Assembly (NCBI GenBank): GCA_946413525.1
Contig: CAMKKZ010000002.1
Span: 170,841 to 234,840 of the forward strand
From: an uncultured Oribacterium sp.
GTDB taxonomy: Bacteria; Bacillota; Clostridia; Lachnospirales; Lachnospiraceae
Length of the DNA: 64,000 bases
Reading direction: 5' to 3'
The notes under the pieces are model-generated. The model saw nothing but the letters and a program-made list of their open reading frames with translations. It was not told where the DNA came from and searched no databases. The position numbers and the translations under genes are program-made. Shown piece by piece: positions 8,674 through 16,417 of this stretch. The stretch's first letter is position 1; each line of letters starts with the position of its first letter.

Positions 8674-9876
8674 ATGGTTTTATCTAAAAGTATGGAAAAG
8701 CTCGTGGCTGGTAATTCAGCCATCCGAAAAATGTTTGAGCTTGGGCAGGAGCTTGCCGCAAAGGTTGGAAAGGACAATGTCTATGATTTCAGCCTTGGAA
8801 ACCCTGCTTCACCGGTACCGTACGAAATAAAGAACTCCATCATAAACATTCTTTCAAATCAGGAACCCAATTTTGTCCATGGTTACATGAAAAATGCAGG
8901 TTTTGATTATGTTAGGGAAAGGGTCGCCCAACATTTAAACGAACTGCACGGATGTGCTTACAGCAAAGACGACATTGTCATGACCGTAGGCGCTGCTGGG
9001 GGAATGAATGACATACTTCGCGCCATTCTCAACGATGAAGACGAGGTTTTGGTTTTTGCCCCATTCTTTACAGAATACAGAAGCTATGTTGGCAACTTTT
9101 CTGGAAAACTCGTTGTAGTTCCCGCTGACACTGAGCATTTCCAGTTGGATATCGGAAAAGCTGCAGAATCTATTTCTGAGCGGACAAAGGCTGTAATCAT
9201 AAACAATCCCAACAATCCTTCCGGCGCAGTCTATACGAAGGAAACAATAGAGAAACTTGGGAAAATGCTGGCTGAAGCAGAGAATCGGGTTGGCCACCCT
9301 ATATTTGTAATATGTGACGAGCCATACAGAGATCTGGTATATGATGGGAAGACTGTTCCTTATATCCCCAACATTATCAAAAACAGCATTTTCCTCTACT
9401 CTTTTTCAAAGAGCCTGTCCCTCCCCGGTGAACGAATCGGTTATTTGGCCCTTAAAAATACAGCAGATTGTTATGACGAACTGATGCCCGCCTTAGTCAT
9501 CGCAAACAGATGCCTTGGCTATGTTAATGCGCCCTCCCTCTTTCAAATGGTCATTGCCGACTGTCTGGATGTCAAGCCAAATGTTTCCTTTTATGACCGC
9601 AATCGAAAACTTTTATTCTCTGAACTTTCAAACCTTGGATTCTCCTGCATAAAGCCTGAAGGTGCCTTCTATCTATGTTTGCGGGCTCCGGGCGGTGACG
9701 CACGCAGATTTGCATCTTCGGCCGAAAGACAGAACATTATATTTGTCCCTCTTGATGGATTTGGCCTTCCAGGCTTTGTGCGGCTGGCTTATTGCGTCTC
9801 ATACGATATGATTGAACGCTCGATTCCCGCTTTCCAGCGCATAGCCTCTGAATACGGTCTGTCACCTCGTTATTAA
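8674..9876 (+). CDS. Class I/II PLP-dependent aminotransferase
   Basis: A 400-residue fold-type I aminotransferase. The N-terminus contains the substrate loop DFSLGNPASPVP. The cofactor residues appear in order: IINNPNNPSGAVY, CDEPYRDLVYDG, and the Schiff-base lysine in YSFSKSLSLPGERIGY, with the C-terminal substrate arginine region GFVRLAYC. Family members act on aspartate, aromatic or branched amino acids, and specificity cannot be assigned. AAGAGGTG precedes the ATG. It stands alone between non-coding repeats. Confidence 0.9.
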   Translation: MVLSKSMEKLVAGNSAIRKMFELGQELAAKVGKDNVYDFSLGNPASPVPYEIKNSIINILSNQEPNFVHGYMKNAGFDYVRERVAQHLNELHGCAYSKDDIVMTVGAAGGMNDILRAILNDEDEVLVFAPFFTEYRSYVGNFSGKLVVVPADTEHFQLDIGKAAESISERTKAVIINNPNNPSGAVYTKETIEKLGKMLAEAENRVGHPIFVICDEPYRDLVYDGKTVPYIPNIIKNSIFLYSFSKSLSLPGERIGYLALKNTADCYDELMPALVIANRCLGYVNAPSLFQMVIADCLDVKPNVSFYDRNRKLLFSELSNLGFSCIKPEGAFYLCLRAPGGDARRFASSAERQNIIFVPLDGFGLPGFVRLAYCVSYDMIERSIPAFQRIASEYGLSPRY

Positions 9877-9963
9877 CACAAATCCTTGCAATCGTTCAGT
9901 CAAACTGAAAGATTCCATAGCTTTCCCTATACATCTTCCTGTCGAGCGGGGAAGGGTTTTTTC

Positions 9964-10110
9964 GCTCATCTATCAGAGTGGGTTTTGGCCGCTCTGAGTT
10001 CTGACATAGCGAACCGCCTGCGGGACAATTCGGCTCATCTATCAGAGTGGGCTCTTGCCACTCTGAATTCTGACATAGCGGATTGCCTGCAGGGCAAACC
10101 GGCTCCCTGC
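9964..10110. repeat. P5 69-bp palindromic unit, two tandem copies
   Basis: Two units with a period of exactly 69 bp (GCTCATCTATCAG at 9964 and 10033). Each has a hairpin CAGAGTGG..CCACTCTG and a second hairpin CGAACCGC..GCGG..TTCG. The period is 23 codons, and both strands stay open over the array. On the minus strand the units translate to peptides nearly identical to residues 129-151 of MnmG in this window. No start signal supports a gene here. Confidence 0.8.
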
Positions 10111-10176
10111 TCGTCATCCGGCTCATGCCCGGCAAAACCGTAATGATTCCCTTTAGGGAACTGCATATGAAAAATC

Positions 10177-10204
10177 AGAGAAACGCTTTGCGAAGCGTTT
10201 CTCT
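10177..10204. terminator. Bidirectional hairpin between convergent genes
   Basis: Perfect 12-bp stem AGAGAAACGCTT / AAGCGTTTCTCT with a TGCG loop, placed between the aminotransferase (+) and the HD-GYP gene (-). T-rich on the plus side. Confidence 0.55.
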
Positions 10205-10216
10205 TGTTCTGGATTT

Positions 10217-10448
10217 GTAATAATTCAGCACCCTCTGGATTTCGGAAAATTCCTAATGGAACCGTATAGATTGCGATATCGCATCTGTTTGTCGTCAATT
10301 CAAACCGGCAGAAACGCGCTTTTACAGATGAGAACCTGCTTTTCGTTTGAAATCCTCTGAAATCCAGGAAGCGGACAAGGTGTTCCGCGCTTTTGAACAC
10401 CCTCATCCAGTCGCCAAAGGCGGCTATGAAAGGTTCTGAATAAAGTTG
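10217..10448. repeat. P1 element, diverged copy
   Basis: The left end GTAATAATTCAGCACCCTC and right end GGTTCTGAATAAAGTT match the P1 termini with substitutions. The interior retains the CTGGATTTC arm, GCGGACAAGG and CAGTCGCCAAAGGCG, but about 70 bp of unrelated sequence is inserted after 10260. An old copy; its right end touches the stop of the HD-GYP gene. Confidence 0.65.
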
Positions 10449-11498
10449 CTAGAATTCGAAATATCCCGGGTCAAAGTTTCGCTCATTCATGCAATATCCC
10501 TTATCATCATCAATCATTTCAACCATGATTTTAGCATAAGCCGGGTCAAACTGCGTGCCGATTCCTTTTACTATCTCCGCGCGCGCTGCTGCCTGCGGCA
10601 TGATATCACGGTAGCTCCGAATGCTTGTCATCGCGTCGTATGCGTCTGAGACACTGATAATTCGCGCAATCTCCGGAATTGCTTTCCCAATGAGTCCGTC
10701 CGGATACCCCTTTCCGTCATACCTTTCATGATGCCACCTGGCGCCGTCCGCTATGAATGGTATCACTTCGGTCAATCCCAAAAGTATATTGGAACCAATC
10801 AGGGGATGAGACCTGATCACCTCATACTCCTCATCGCTTAATCTGGAATTTTTTCCTATGATGCCATCAGGTATGCCTATCTTGCCAATATCATGCAGAA
10901 GTCCGGTAAAATAAATATCTTCCTGTTCTGTCTCTGCTTTGCCGCACCGCCTGGCAATTTCCTTGGCATAGGTGGCAACGCGCAGCGAATGCCCTTTTGT
11001 ATAATGATCTTTTGCTTCAATCGCATTGGTCAAAGTCAGCATGGTTTTAATAGTCAGAAGATCCAGCTTTCTGACACGTTCTTCCAGTTCCGCCGTTTTC
11101 TCCGCCACAAGGCTTTCCAGCTTCTTCTGGAGAGTATTCAGCTCAAGCACGCGGCGGATTCGCTGCATCATCACCTCCGCGACAAATGGTTTTCTTATAT
11201 AATCGTCTATGCCTTCGCTCAGGCCTCTGACCTCTGCTTCAACGCTATCCTCTGAGGTCAAAAATACGACAGGCACTGTACAGCCCTGCGCCCGCAGCAT
11301 GCGAAAGACCTCGAATCCATCCATTCCCGGCAGAATCAGATCCAGCAAAATTAAATCAATTTGGCGGGAAGCTGCATTCTCCAATGCGCTCTTCCCATCC
11401 GACGCGAATATAAGATTATATTCTTTTTCCAGAATATTCTGGGCAACCCGCCGATGAAACAAACTGTCATCCACGACGAGGATTGTATAGGATGCCAT
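10449..11498 (-). CDS. Response regulator with HD-GYP phosphodiesterase domain
   Basis: A 349-residue two-domain protein. The receiver domain (about 4-120) shows the acidic pair VVDDS, the phospho-acceptor Asp in LLDLILPGMDGF, and the conserved Thr/Lys (FLTSE, RKPF). A short coiled coil (LQKKLESLVAEKTAELEER) links to an HD-GYP domain (about 150-335) with HDIGKIGIPDGI, HHERYDGKGYPDGL and DAYDAM. HD-GYP enzymes hydrolyse cyclic di-GMP or related dinucleotides; activity here is inference. No partner kinase is adjacent. It is divergent from mreB. Confidence 0.92.
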   Translation of the reverse strand: MASYTILVVDDSLFHRRVAQNILEKEYNLIFASDGKSALENAASRQIDLILLDLILPGMDGFEVFRMLRAQGCTVPVVFLTSEDSVEAEVRGLSEGIDDYIRKPFVAEVMMQRIRRVLELNTLQKKLESLVAEKTAELEERVRKLDLLTIKTMLTLTNAIEAKDHYTKGHSLRVATYAKEIARRCGKAETEQEDIYFTGLLHDIGKIGIPDGIIGKNSRLSDEEYEVIRSHPLIGSNILLGLTEVIPFIADGARWHHERYDGKGYPDGLIGKAIPEIARIISVSDAYDAMTSIRSYRDIMPQAAARAEIVKGIGTQFDPAYAKIMVEMIDDDKGYCMNERNFDPGYFEF

Positions 11499-11541
11499 AG
11501 CTCAAGCCCCTTCTTATTATCCTACAGAGTTTATAAAAATA

Positions 11542-11570
11542 ATTATACCGTGTTTTATCCATCAAGTAAA
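11542..11570 (-). promoter_or_regulatory. Promoter of HD-GYP gene
   Basis: On the minus strand: TTTACT (-35), 17-bp spacer, TATAAT (-10; ATTATA at 11542-11547 on the plus strand), about 45 bp upstream of the start codon. Confidence 0.5.
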
Positions 11571-11647
11571 CGTAAAAACATTTTCACATCCTAAAAACAG
11601 ACTTGTTTATCCCCCTTTTTTTCAATATACTAATAACATCTGAACAA

Positions 11648-11676
11648 TTGACAGGATAATCCACACTACGCATATA
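11648..11676 (+). promoter_or_regulatory. Promoter of mreB-like gene
   Basis: TTGACA at 11648-11653 and CATATA at 11671-11676 with a 17-bp spacer. GGGGGC lies before the ATG at 11711. Confidence 0.45.
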
Positions 11677-11710
11677 GGTCTAAAGAGTATATATTTGGGG
11701 GCATATCCAT

Positions 11711-12715
11711 ATGTTTTCTATTATTTCAAATGATATAGGTATAGACTTAGGGACTTCCAGTATCCTTGTGTACATCAAAGGACGCGGCGTTGTCCTGAAA
11801 GAGCCTTCCGTAGTAGCTGTAAACAGGGATAATAATACCATTCTGGCCTACGGTGAGGACGCCAGGCTGATGCTCGGCAGAACGCCCGATAATATTTCCG
11901 CAGTCAGGCCGCTTCGCAAAGGCGTGATTTCAGATTACACCTTGACTGAGAGGATGCTGAAGTATTTCATCAACAAGGCCGTTGGCAGGCGAACCCTCAG
12001 AAAGCCCCGCATTTCCGTTTGCATCCCTTCCGGCGCAACGGAAGTAGAAAAAAAGGCGGTTGAAGATGCCGCATACCACGCAGGGGCAAGGGAAGTGACT
12101 ATCATTGAGGAGCCTGTTGCTGCAGCAATCGGCGCCGGTATCGACATTTCAAAGCCCCAGGGGAACATGATCATTGACATAGGGGGAGGCACATCGGATA
12201 TAGCTGTCATTGCCCTTGACGGACCAGTTGTATCCGAATCCATCAAAGTTGCCGGCGATGATTTTGACGAAGCCATTCTTAGGTATATGAGAAAAAAACA
12301 TAACCTTCTGATTGGCGAACGTACGGCTGAGGATATCAAAATTGGCATTGGCTGTGCAAGCAAACGTCCGGAAAACGAAACAATGAACGTCCGTGGAAGA
12401 AATCTGGTCACAGCGCTTCCAAAAACAGTTGTTGTCAGCTCGGATGAAATCATGGATGCCCTGCTGGAACCAGCGACCATGATTGTAAACGCCGTACATA
12501 ATGTTCTTGAGCGCACACCTCCGGAACTTGCCGCGGATATTTACGAAAGGGGCATCGTTATGACCGGTGGGGGTTCCCTCCTTTACGGACTTGACATGCT
12601 TTTAAAGGAAAAAACCGGAATTAATGCCGTCCTTGCCGAAGACCCTCTCACAGCAGTCGCTATTGGCACCGGCAGGTATATAGACTTCACCACAGGGGAT
12701 GGGGATGATTATTAG
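11711..12715 (+). CDS. MreB/Mbl-type actin homologue
   Basis: A 334-residue rod-shape-determining ATPase of the bacterial actin family, which guides lateral cell-wall synthesis on the inner membrane face. Actin-fold nucleotide motifs are in place: GIDLGTSSILVY (phosphate 1), IIEEPVAAAIGAGI, DIGGGTSDIAVI (phosphate 2) and MTGGGSLLYGLD (adenosine). The usual mreC, mreD or pbp2 partners are not adjacent, so it is more likely an Mbl-like or solitary paralogue than the mreBCD copy; sequence alone does not separate these. Codon use resembles the neighbours. Confidence 0.92.
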   Translation: MFSIISNDIGIDLGTSSILVYIKGRGVVLKEPSVVAVNRDNNTILAYGEDARLMLGRTPDNISAVRPLRKGVISDYTLTERMLKYFINKAVGRRTLRKPRISVCIPSGATEVEKKAVEDAAYHAGAREVTIIEEPVAAAIGAGIDISKPQGNMIIDIGGGTSDIAVIALDGPVVSESIKVAGDDFDEAILRYMRKKHNLLIGERTAEDIKIGIGCASKRPENETMNVRGRNLVTALPKTVVVSSDEIMDALLEPATMIVNAVHNVLERTPPELAADIYERGIVMTGGGSLLYGLDMLLKEKTGINAVLAEDPLTAVAIGTGRYIDFTTGDGDDY

Positions 12716-12794
12716 AAGCTAATCTGCAGCGCTTCCCTTTCATTCTTTCAGCCATGGAGCCCAATCCACAATCGATGATGAAAGAATTCCCTGA

Positions 12795-12882
12795 ATACTT
12801 TGACTTGATGCCGCAGGCATTGAGTCCCATTTGTGTCGCGTCAGCGGCACAAATGAAGTATGAAAGGCTTACCTTTCATACT
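12795..12882. repeat. P4 three-hairpin element, copy 1
   Basis: 88 bp with three consecutive hairpins: GACT..ATGCC-GCA-GGCAT..AGTC, then CATTTGTG..CACAAATG, then AGTATGAAAGGC / CCTTTCATACT. It occupies the mreB-recD2 gap. Confidence 0.8.
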
Positions 12883-12904
12883 GACTTAATTGAGTCAAGC
12901 GCGA

Positions 12905-12924
12905 GGTGCTTACTGAATAGTTAC
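12905..12924. repeat. P1 element, terminal fragment
   Basis: GAGGTGCT-TA-CTGAATAGTTAC matches the right P1 terminus apart from a small insertion. The left end is missing. It lies 17 bp before the recD2 start. Confidence 0.5.
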
Positions 12925-12940
12925 AACAAGAGAATTTCTG

Positions 12941-15196
12941 ATGGAACAATTTAAAGGATATATTGACCACATCATCTTTCGTAATGATGACAACGGCTAT
13001 ACAGTGATGACCGGTATCATGGAAGGAAAGGAATATACGCTGGTAGGCACTCTGCCAACCTTGAATCCAGGCGAGACCATCCAAGCCTCAGGTACCGAAT
13101 CCAACCATCCTGTTTACGGCCCCCAATTTACAATAAGTTCAATACAAATTATCGCCCCTACGACAGAAGACGCAGTCAGGCGTTATCTTGCTTCAGGTTC
13201 AATCAAGGGGATTGGCGCAGCTCTTGCAGCCCGCATAATAAAAATATTCGGTTCCGACTCCCTGCGTATTATTGAAAATGAACCCGAAAGGCTCTCCGAG
13301 GTCAAGGGCATCTCACCCCGCATGGCTGCGGATATTTCCTCATCATTCAATGCCAAGCACGATATGAGGGATGCCGTAATTTTCCTTCAAGGCTTTGGAA
13401 TCTCGGTAAACCTTGCCGAAAAGATTTATCGTTATTACAAGGACAAATTCTACCACATTATCAAGGAAAACCCTTATCAGCTAGCGGAGGAAATAGAAGG
13501 CATAGGTTTTAAACGATGCGATATAATAGCCCAAAAATCCGGGATTAAAAGTGACTCCGATTTCCGCATTGCCGCCGGCATCCAATTCATTCTTGCAAAG
13601 GCGGAAGGACAGGGCCATTCCTTCCTCCCCTTACAAGAACTTCTGGGCGATGCCGAGGATATCCTTAACATTTCCATCCGCAATATTAAGGATATCCTCC
13701 TGGACCTCCAGCTTCGAGGAAAAGTTGTCGTAAAAGGGGAGAATGTTTATCGAAGCAGCCTTTATTACGCTGAGCTGGAAGTAGCTTCCCGACTGCATCA
13801 ACTGAATATCCCCGGATCGGAAAAGCAGAAAGCGGAGGCAGCCGCCCTCCTTGAACAGATTTCATCTTCTGAGGATTTCATGCTTGACCGGCTGCAGGCA
13901 GATGCAATTATTCACGCAGCTTCTTCCGGGCTACTAGTCATTACCGGCGGTCCAGGGACGGGGAAGACCACGACTATAAACATCATGCTGCGTCTTTTTA
14001 AAAGCCAGGACAAAACTATTTTCATGGCTGCGCCGACAGGGCGCGCATCCAAGCGGATGTCGGAAGCTACGGGGGAAGAAGCCAAAACAATTCACCGCCT
14101 CCTGGAATATCAACATCATCCGGCTCCAAACGAGTCCCAAGAACATGATGCCTCCCTTGATCAAAACAGAAGAGGATGGTTTGAACGTAATGAAAACATG
14201 CCCTTAGAATGCGATGTTGTCATAATCGATGAGATGAGCATGGTAGATATTTTCCTAATGAATTCGCTCTTAAAGGCCATAACAAAAGGTACGCGCCTTA
14301 TACTCGTTGGAGATGCAAACCAGCTCCCATCCGTCGGCGCGGGAAATGTGCTACGGGATCTGATTGATTCCGGCGTGATACCGACTATACGTCTTTCACA
14401 TATCTTCAGACAGGCCGCCTCTTCGGATATCGTGGTAAATGCCCACAAAATCAATGAGGGAATTCCTGTAGACCTGGGAAAGCCTTCAAAGGATTTTCTT
14501 TTTATCAAGGCTGACACGCCGGAACGTATCCTTTCTTCCATTGAAGTCTTGCTCACAGACAAACTCCCCCCCTATCTCAATGAAAAGTCCTTGTCCATCC
14601 AGGTCATGGCAGCACAACGGAAGGGAATTCTGGGGGTGGAAAACCTTAACAGGGTTCTTCAATCAATTCTTAACCCTGCTGACAAGGATAAACCCGAAAA
14701 AGAATTAAACGGCACCCTGTTCCGCCTGGGGGACAAGGTGATGCAGACAAAAAATGACTATAACAGGGTTTGGGAAACCCGTGGAAAATTCGGCATGCCG
14801 TTGGAGAAAGGGGAGGGGATTTTCAACGGGGATATAGGCATCATCTCAGAAATCAATCATTTTGCCGCTACCTTAACCATTGTCTTCGAAGACCGCTTTG
14901 TCGAATATCCCTTCCGTGACTGCGACAGCCTTGATCTGGCCTATGCCATTACGATACATAAATCTCAGGGGTCGGAGTACCCGGCCGTAATCATTCCCAT
15001 GTACCGAGGTCCTCATTTGCTCATGAACAAAAACCTTCTTTATACTGCCATTACAAGGGCAAAAAAATGCGTTTGCCTTGTTGGGAATCCTCATGTTTTC
15101 GAAACAATGGCTCAAAATGAAACTGAAACAAAACGTTATTCCTCCCTTGCCCTGCGTCTTCGGGAACTGGATAATGTCCATGGAAATGCTGAATGA
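12941..15196 (+). CDS. recD2: RecD2/TraA-family ATP-dependent DNA helicase
   Basis: A 751-residue superfamily 1B 5'-3' helicase, the RecD2 type that works without RecB and RecC. An OB-like N-terminus is followed by helix-hairpin-helix repeats (GSIKGIGAALAARIIKIFG, LSEVKGISPRMAADI; about 85-200). The helicase core from about 310 has Walker A GGPGTGKTTTINI, motif Ia AAPTGRASKRM, Walker B VVIIDEMSMVD, motif III LVGDANQLPSVG and motif VI YTAITRAKK. Family proteins contribute to DNA damage tolerance and fork repair. The ribosome binding site is weak. It leads directly into comF, separated only by a hairpin. Confidence 0.93.
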   Translation: MEQFKGYIDHIIFRNDDNGYTVMTGIMEGKEYTLVGTLPTLNPGETIQASGTESNHPVYGPQFTISSIQIIAPTTEDAVRRYLASGSIKGIGAALAARIIKIFGSDSLRIIENEPERLSEVKGISPRMAADISSSFNAKHDMRDAVIFLQGFGISVNLAEKIYRYYKDKFYHIIKENPYQLAEEIEGIGFKRCDIIAQKSGIKSDSDFRIAAGIQFILAKAEGQGHSFLPLQELLGDAEDILNISIRNIKDILLDLQLRGKVVVKGENVYRSSLYYAELEVASRLHQLNIPGSEKQKAEAAALLEQISSSEDFMLDRLQADAIIHAASSGLLVITGGPGTGKTTTINIMLRLFKSQDKTIFMAAPTGRASKRMSEATGEEAKTIHRLLEYQHHPAPNESQEHDASLDQNRRGWFERNENMPLECDVVIIDEMSMVDIFLMNSLLKAITKGTRLILVGDANQLPSVGAGNVLRDLIDSGVIPTIRLSHIFRQAASSDIVVNAHKINEGIPVDLGKPSKDFLFIKADTPERILSSIEVLLTDKLPPYLNEKSLSIQVMAAQRKGILGVENLNRVLQSILNPADKDKPEKELNGTLFRLGDKVMQTKNDYNRVWETRGKFGMPLEKGEGIFNGDIGIISEINHFAATLTIVFEDRFVEYPFRDCDSLDLAYAITIHKSQGSEYPAVIIPMYRGPHLLMNKNLLYTAITRAKKCVCLVGNPHVFETMAQNETETKRYSSLALRLRELDNVHGNAE

Positions 15197-15216
15197 TAAG
15201 CATTTCTTAAGCCCTG

Positions 15217-15249
15217 GGAATAAACTATGCATCAGGCATAGTTTATTCC
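15217..15249. repeat. P3-type hairpin
   Basis: GGAATAAACTATGC / GCATAGTTTATTCC, a perfect 14-bp stem with a short loop in the recD2-comF gap. The same hairpin type recurs at 16280 and 38086. Confidence 0.65.
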
Positions 15250-15303
15250 GTATTTGGCGCATGGCGCAGTTTCGGCAACGGAACCACTTTAATCAACAAT
15301 ATT

Positions 15304-16080
15304 ATGCATAAATATAAGCAAAATCTGAATCAGCCAGAGAAAATCATATATTCGAATTCGCTTGCAGGACAGCTAGCCGCAAAGTCAGTCTCGGCATTAT
15401 TCCCTCGCCGCTGCCCTGTTTGTGACAGGGTCGTGGAACCCAGAGGGGCGCTTATTTGCCCCAAATGCAGGACTCTGCTCTCCTACATTAAAGAACCTTA
15501 TTGTAAATGTTGCGGAAAAATCATAAGGGACTCCGATGAAGAGCTATGCGCAAATTGCCGAAAGCATCATTTTTCCTTCGAATATGGCATTGCCTTGATG
15601 GAATACAATGATGCCACTGCCCGTTCCATGGGGGCAATCAAATACAAGGGAAGACGTGAATATCTTGACTTTTATGGATTGGAATGCGCCCGTTTCCTGA
15701 GAAGAAGATTAATGCAAATGCGCGTAGCAGCACTGGTGCCTGTTCCGATACACACGGAACGGCTCCGAAAAAGGGGTTATAACCAGGCCGAAATTCTTGC
15801 GAACACGATTGGCAAGGTTCTCGGGATTCCTGTTTATCCCGCTGCCTTGAAAAGGGGAAGAAATACCAGTGCATTGAAGGACTTAAACGCGGCCGAACGC
15901 TTAAAGATGTTGAAAAATGCTTTTTCAGCCGGATATATTCCTCCGGATCTGAAGAGTGTATGCTTGATCGATGACATTTTCACTACCGGTTCCACTATTG
16001 AGGCATGTACTTCCGTATTGAAAGAATCCGGTGTGGCAAGGGTCTACAGTCTCTGTATCTGTATCCGATCGGACATTTGA
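15304..16080 (+). CDS. ComF-family phosphoribosyltransferase-like protein
   Basis: A 258-residue ComF/GntX homologue. The N-terminal double zinc ribbon has paired CxxC motifs (CPVC, CPKC, CKCC, CANC; about residues 37-85). A type I phosphoribosyltransferase domain follows, ending in the PRPP loop CLIDDIFTTGSTIEAC. ComF is needed for DNA uptake in competent Bacillus, but homologues are widespread in non-transformable bacteria, so competence is only a possibility. The start ATG lacks a clear ribosome binding site; it may be translationally linked to recD2, which ends 107 bp upstream. Confidence 0.9.
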   Translation: MHKYKQNLNQPEKIIYSNSLAGQLAAKSVSALFPRRCPVCDRVVEPRGALICPKCRTLLSYIKEPYCKCCGKIIRDSDEELCANCRKHHFSFEYGIALMEYNDATARSMGAIKYKGRREYLDFYGLECARFLRRRLMQMRVAALVPVPIHTERLRKRGYNQAEILANTIGKVLGIPVYPAALKRGRNTSALKDLNAAERLKMLKNAFSAGYIPPDLKSVCLIDDIFTTGSTIEACTSVLKESGVARVYSLCICIRSDI

Positions 16081-16176
16081 TTTCATGGAACCATGGACTA
16101 TCCAATTCCTCATAAAGATGCAGGGCAAGTTTTCACAAGGGTTTTTACTTCATGCCGTAAAGTTTCCACAAAGATT

Positions 16177-16315
16177 GTAGGCTTTTCCGCAGCGCAAGGA
16201 ATGCTGCGGAAAAATCTGAACAAAGTATGCCTGAAGGCATGCTTTGTTCAGACGCATCCCTGCGGGATGCGCCAAATACGGTATTAACTATGCCTGATGC
16301 ATAGTTAATACCTAC
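16177..16315. repeat. P3 mosaic palindromic element, copy a
   Basis: GTAGG (16177-16181) and CCTAC (16311-16315) enclose four arms: TTTTCCGCAGC/GCTGCGGAAAA (16183-16213), CTGAACAAAG../..CTTTGTTCAG (16216-16251), CGCATCCC/GGGATGCG (16253-16271) and GGTATTAACTATGC/GCATAGTTAATACC (16280-16312). It fills much of the 322-bp gap after comF and ends 7 bp before the capD promoter. Confidence 0.7.
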
Positions 16316-16321
16316 CGTAAG

Positions 16322-16350
16322 TTGACATAATCATGCTTTCAAAATATAAT
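16322..16350 (+). promoter_or_regulatory. Consensus promoter of capD-type gene
   Basis: TTGACA (16322-16327), 17-bp spacer, TATAAT (16345-16350): a perfect vegetative promoter, about 67 bp before the gene. Confidence 0.8.
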
Positions 16351-16417
16351 GATTATCTACTCATTTGTCCAACGTAAACAAACGGCTGTCTAATTACAGC
16401 CTATGAGGAAGCTTTTG

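Noticed and set aside
9964..10110. Short CRISPR-like array
   Set aside because: Only two 69-bp units directly abutting, with no unique spacers and no cas genes.
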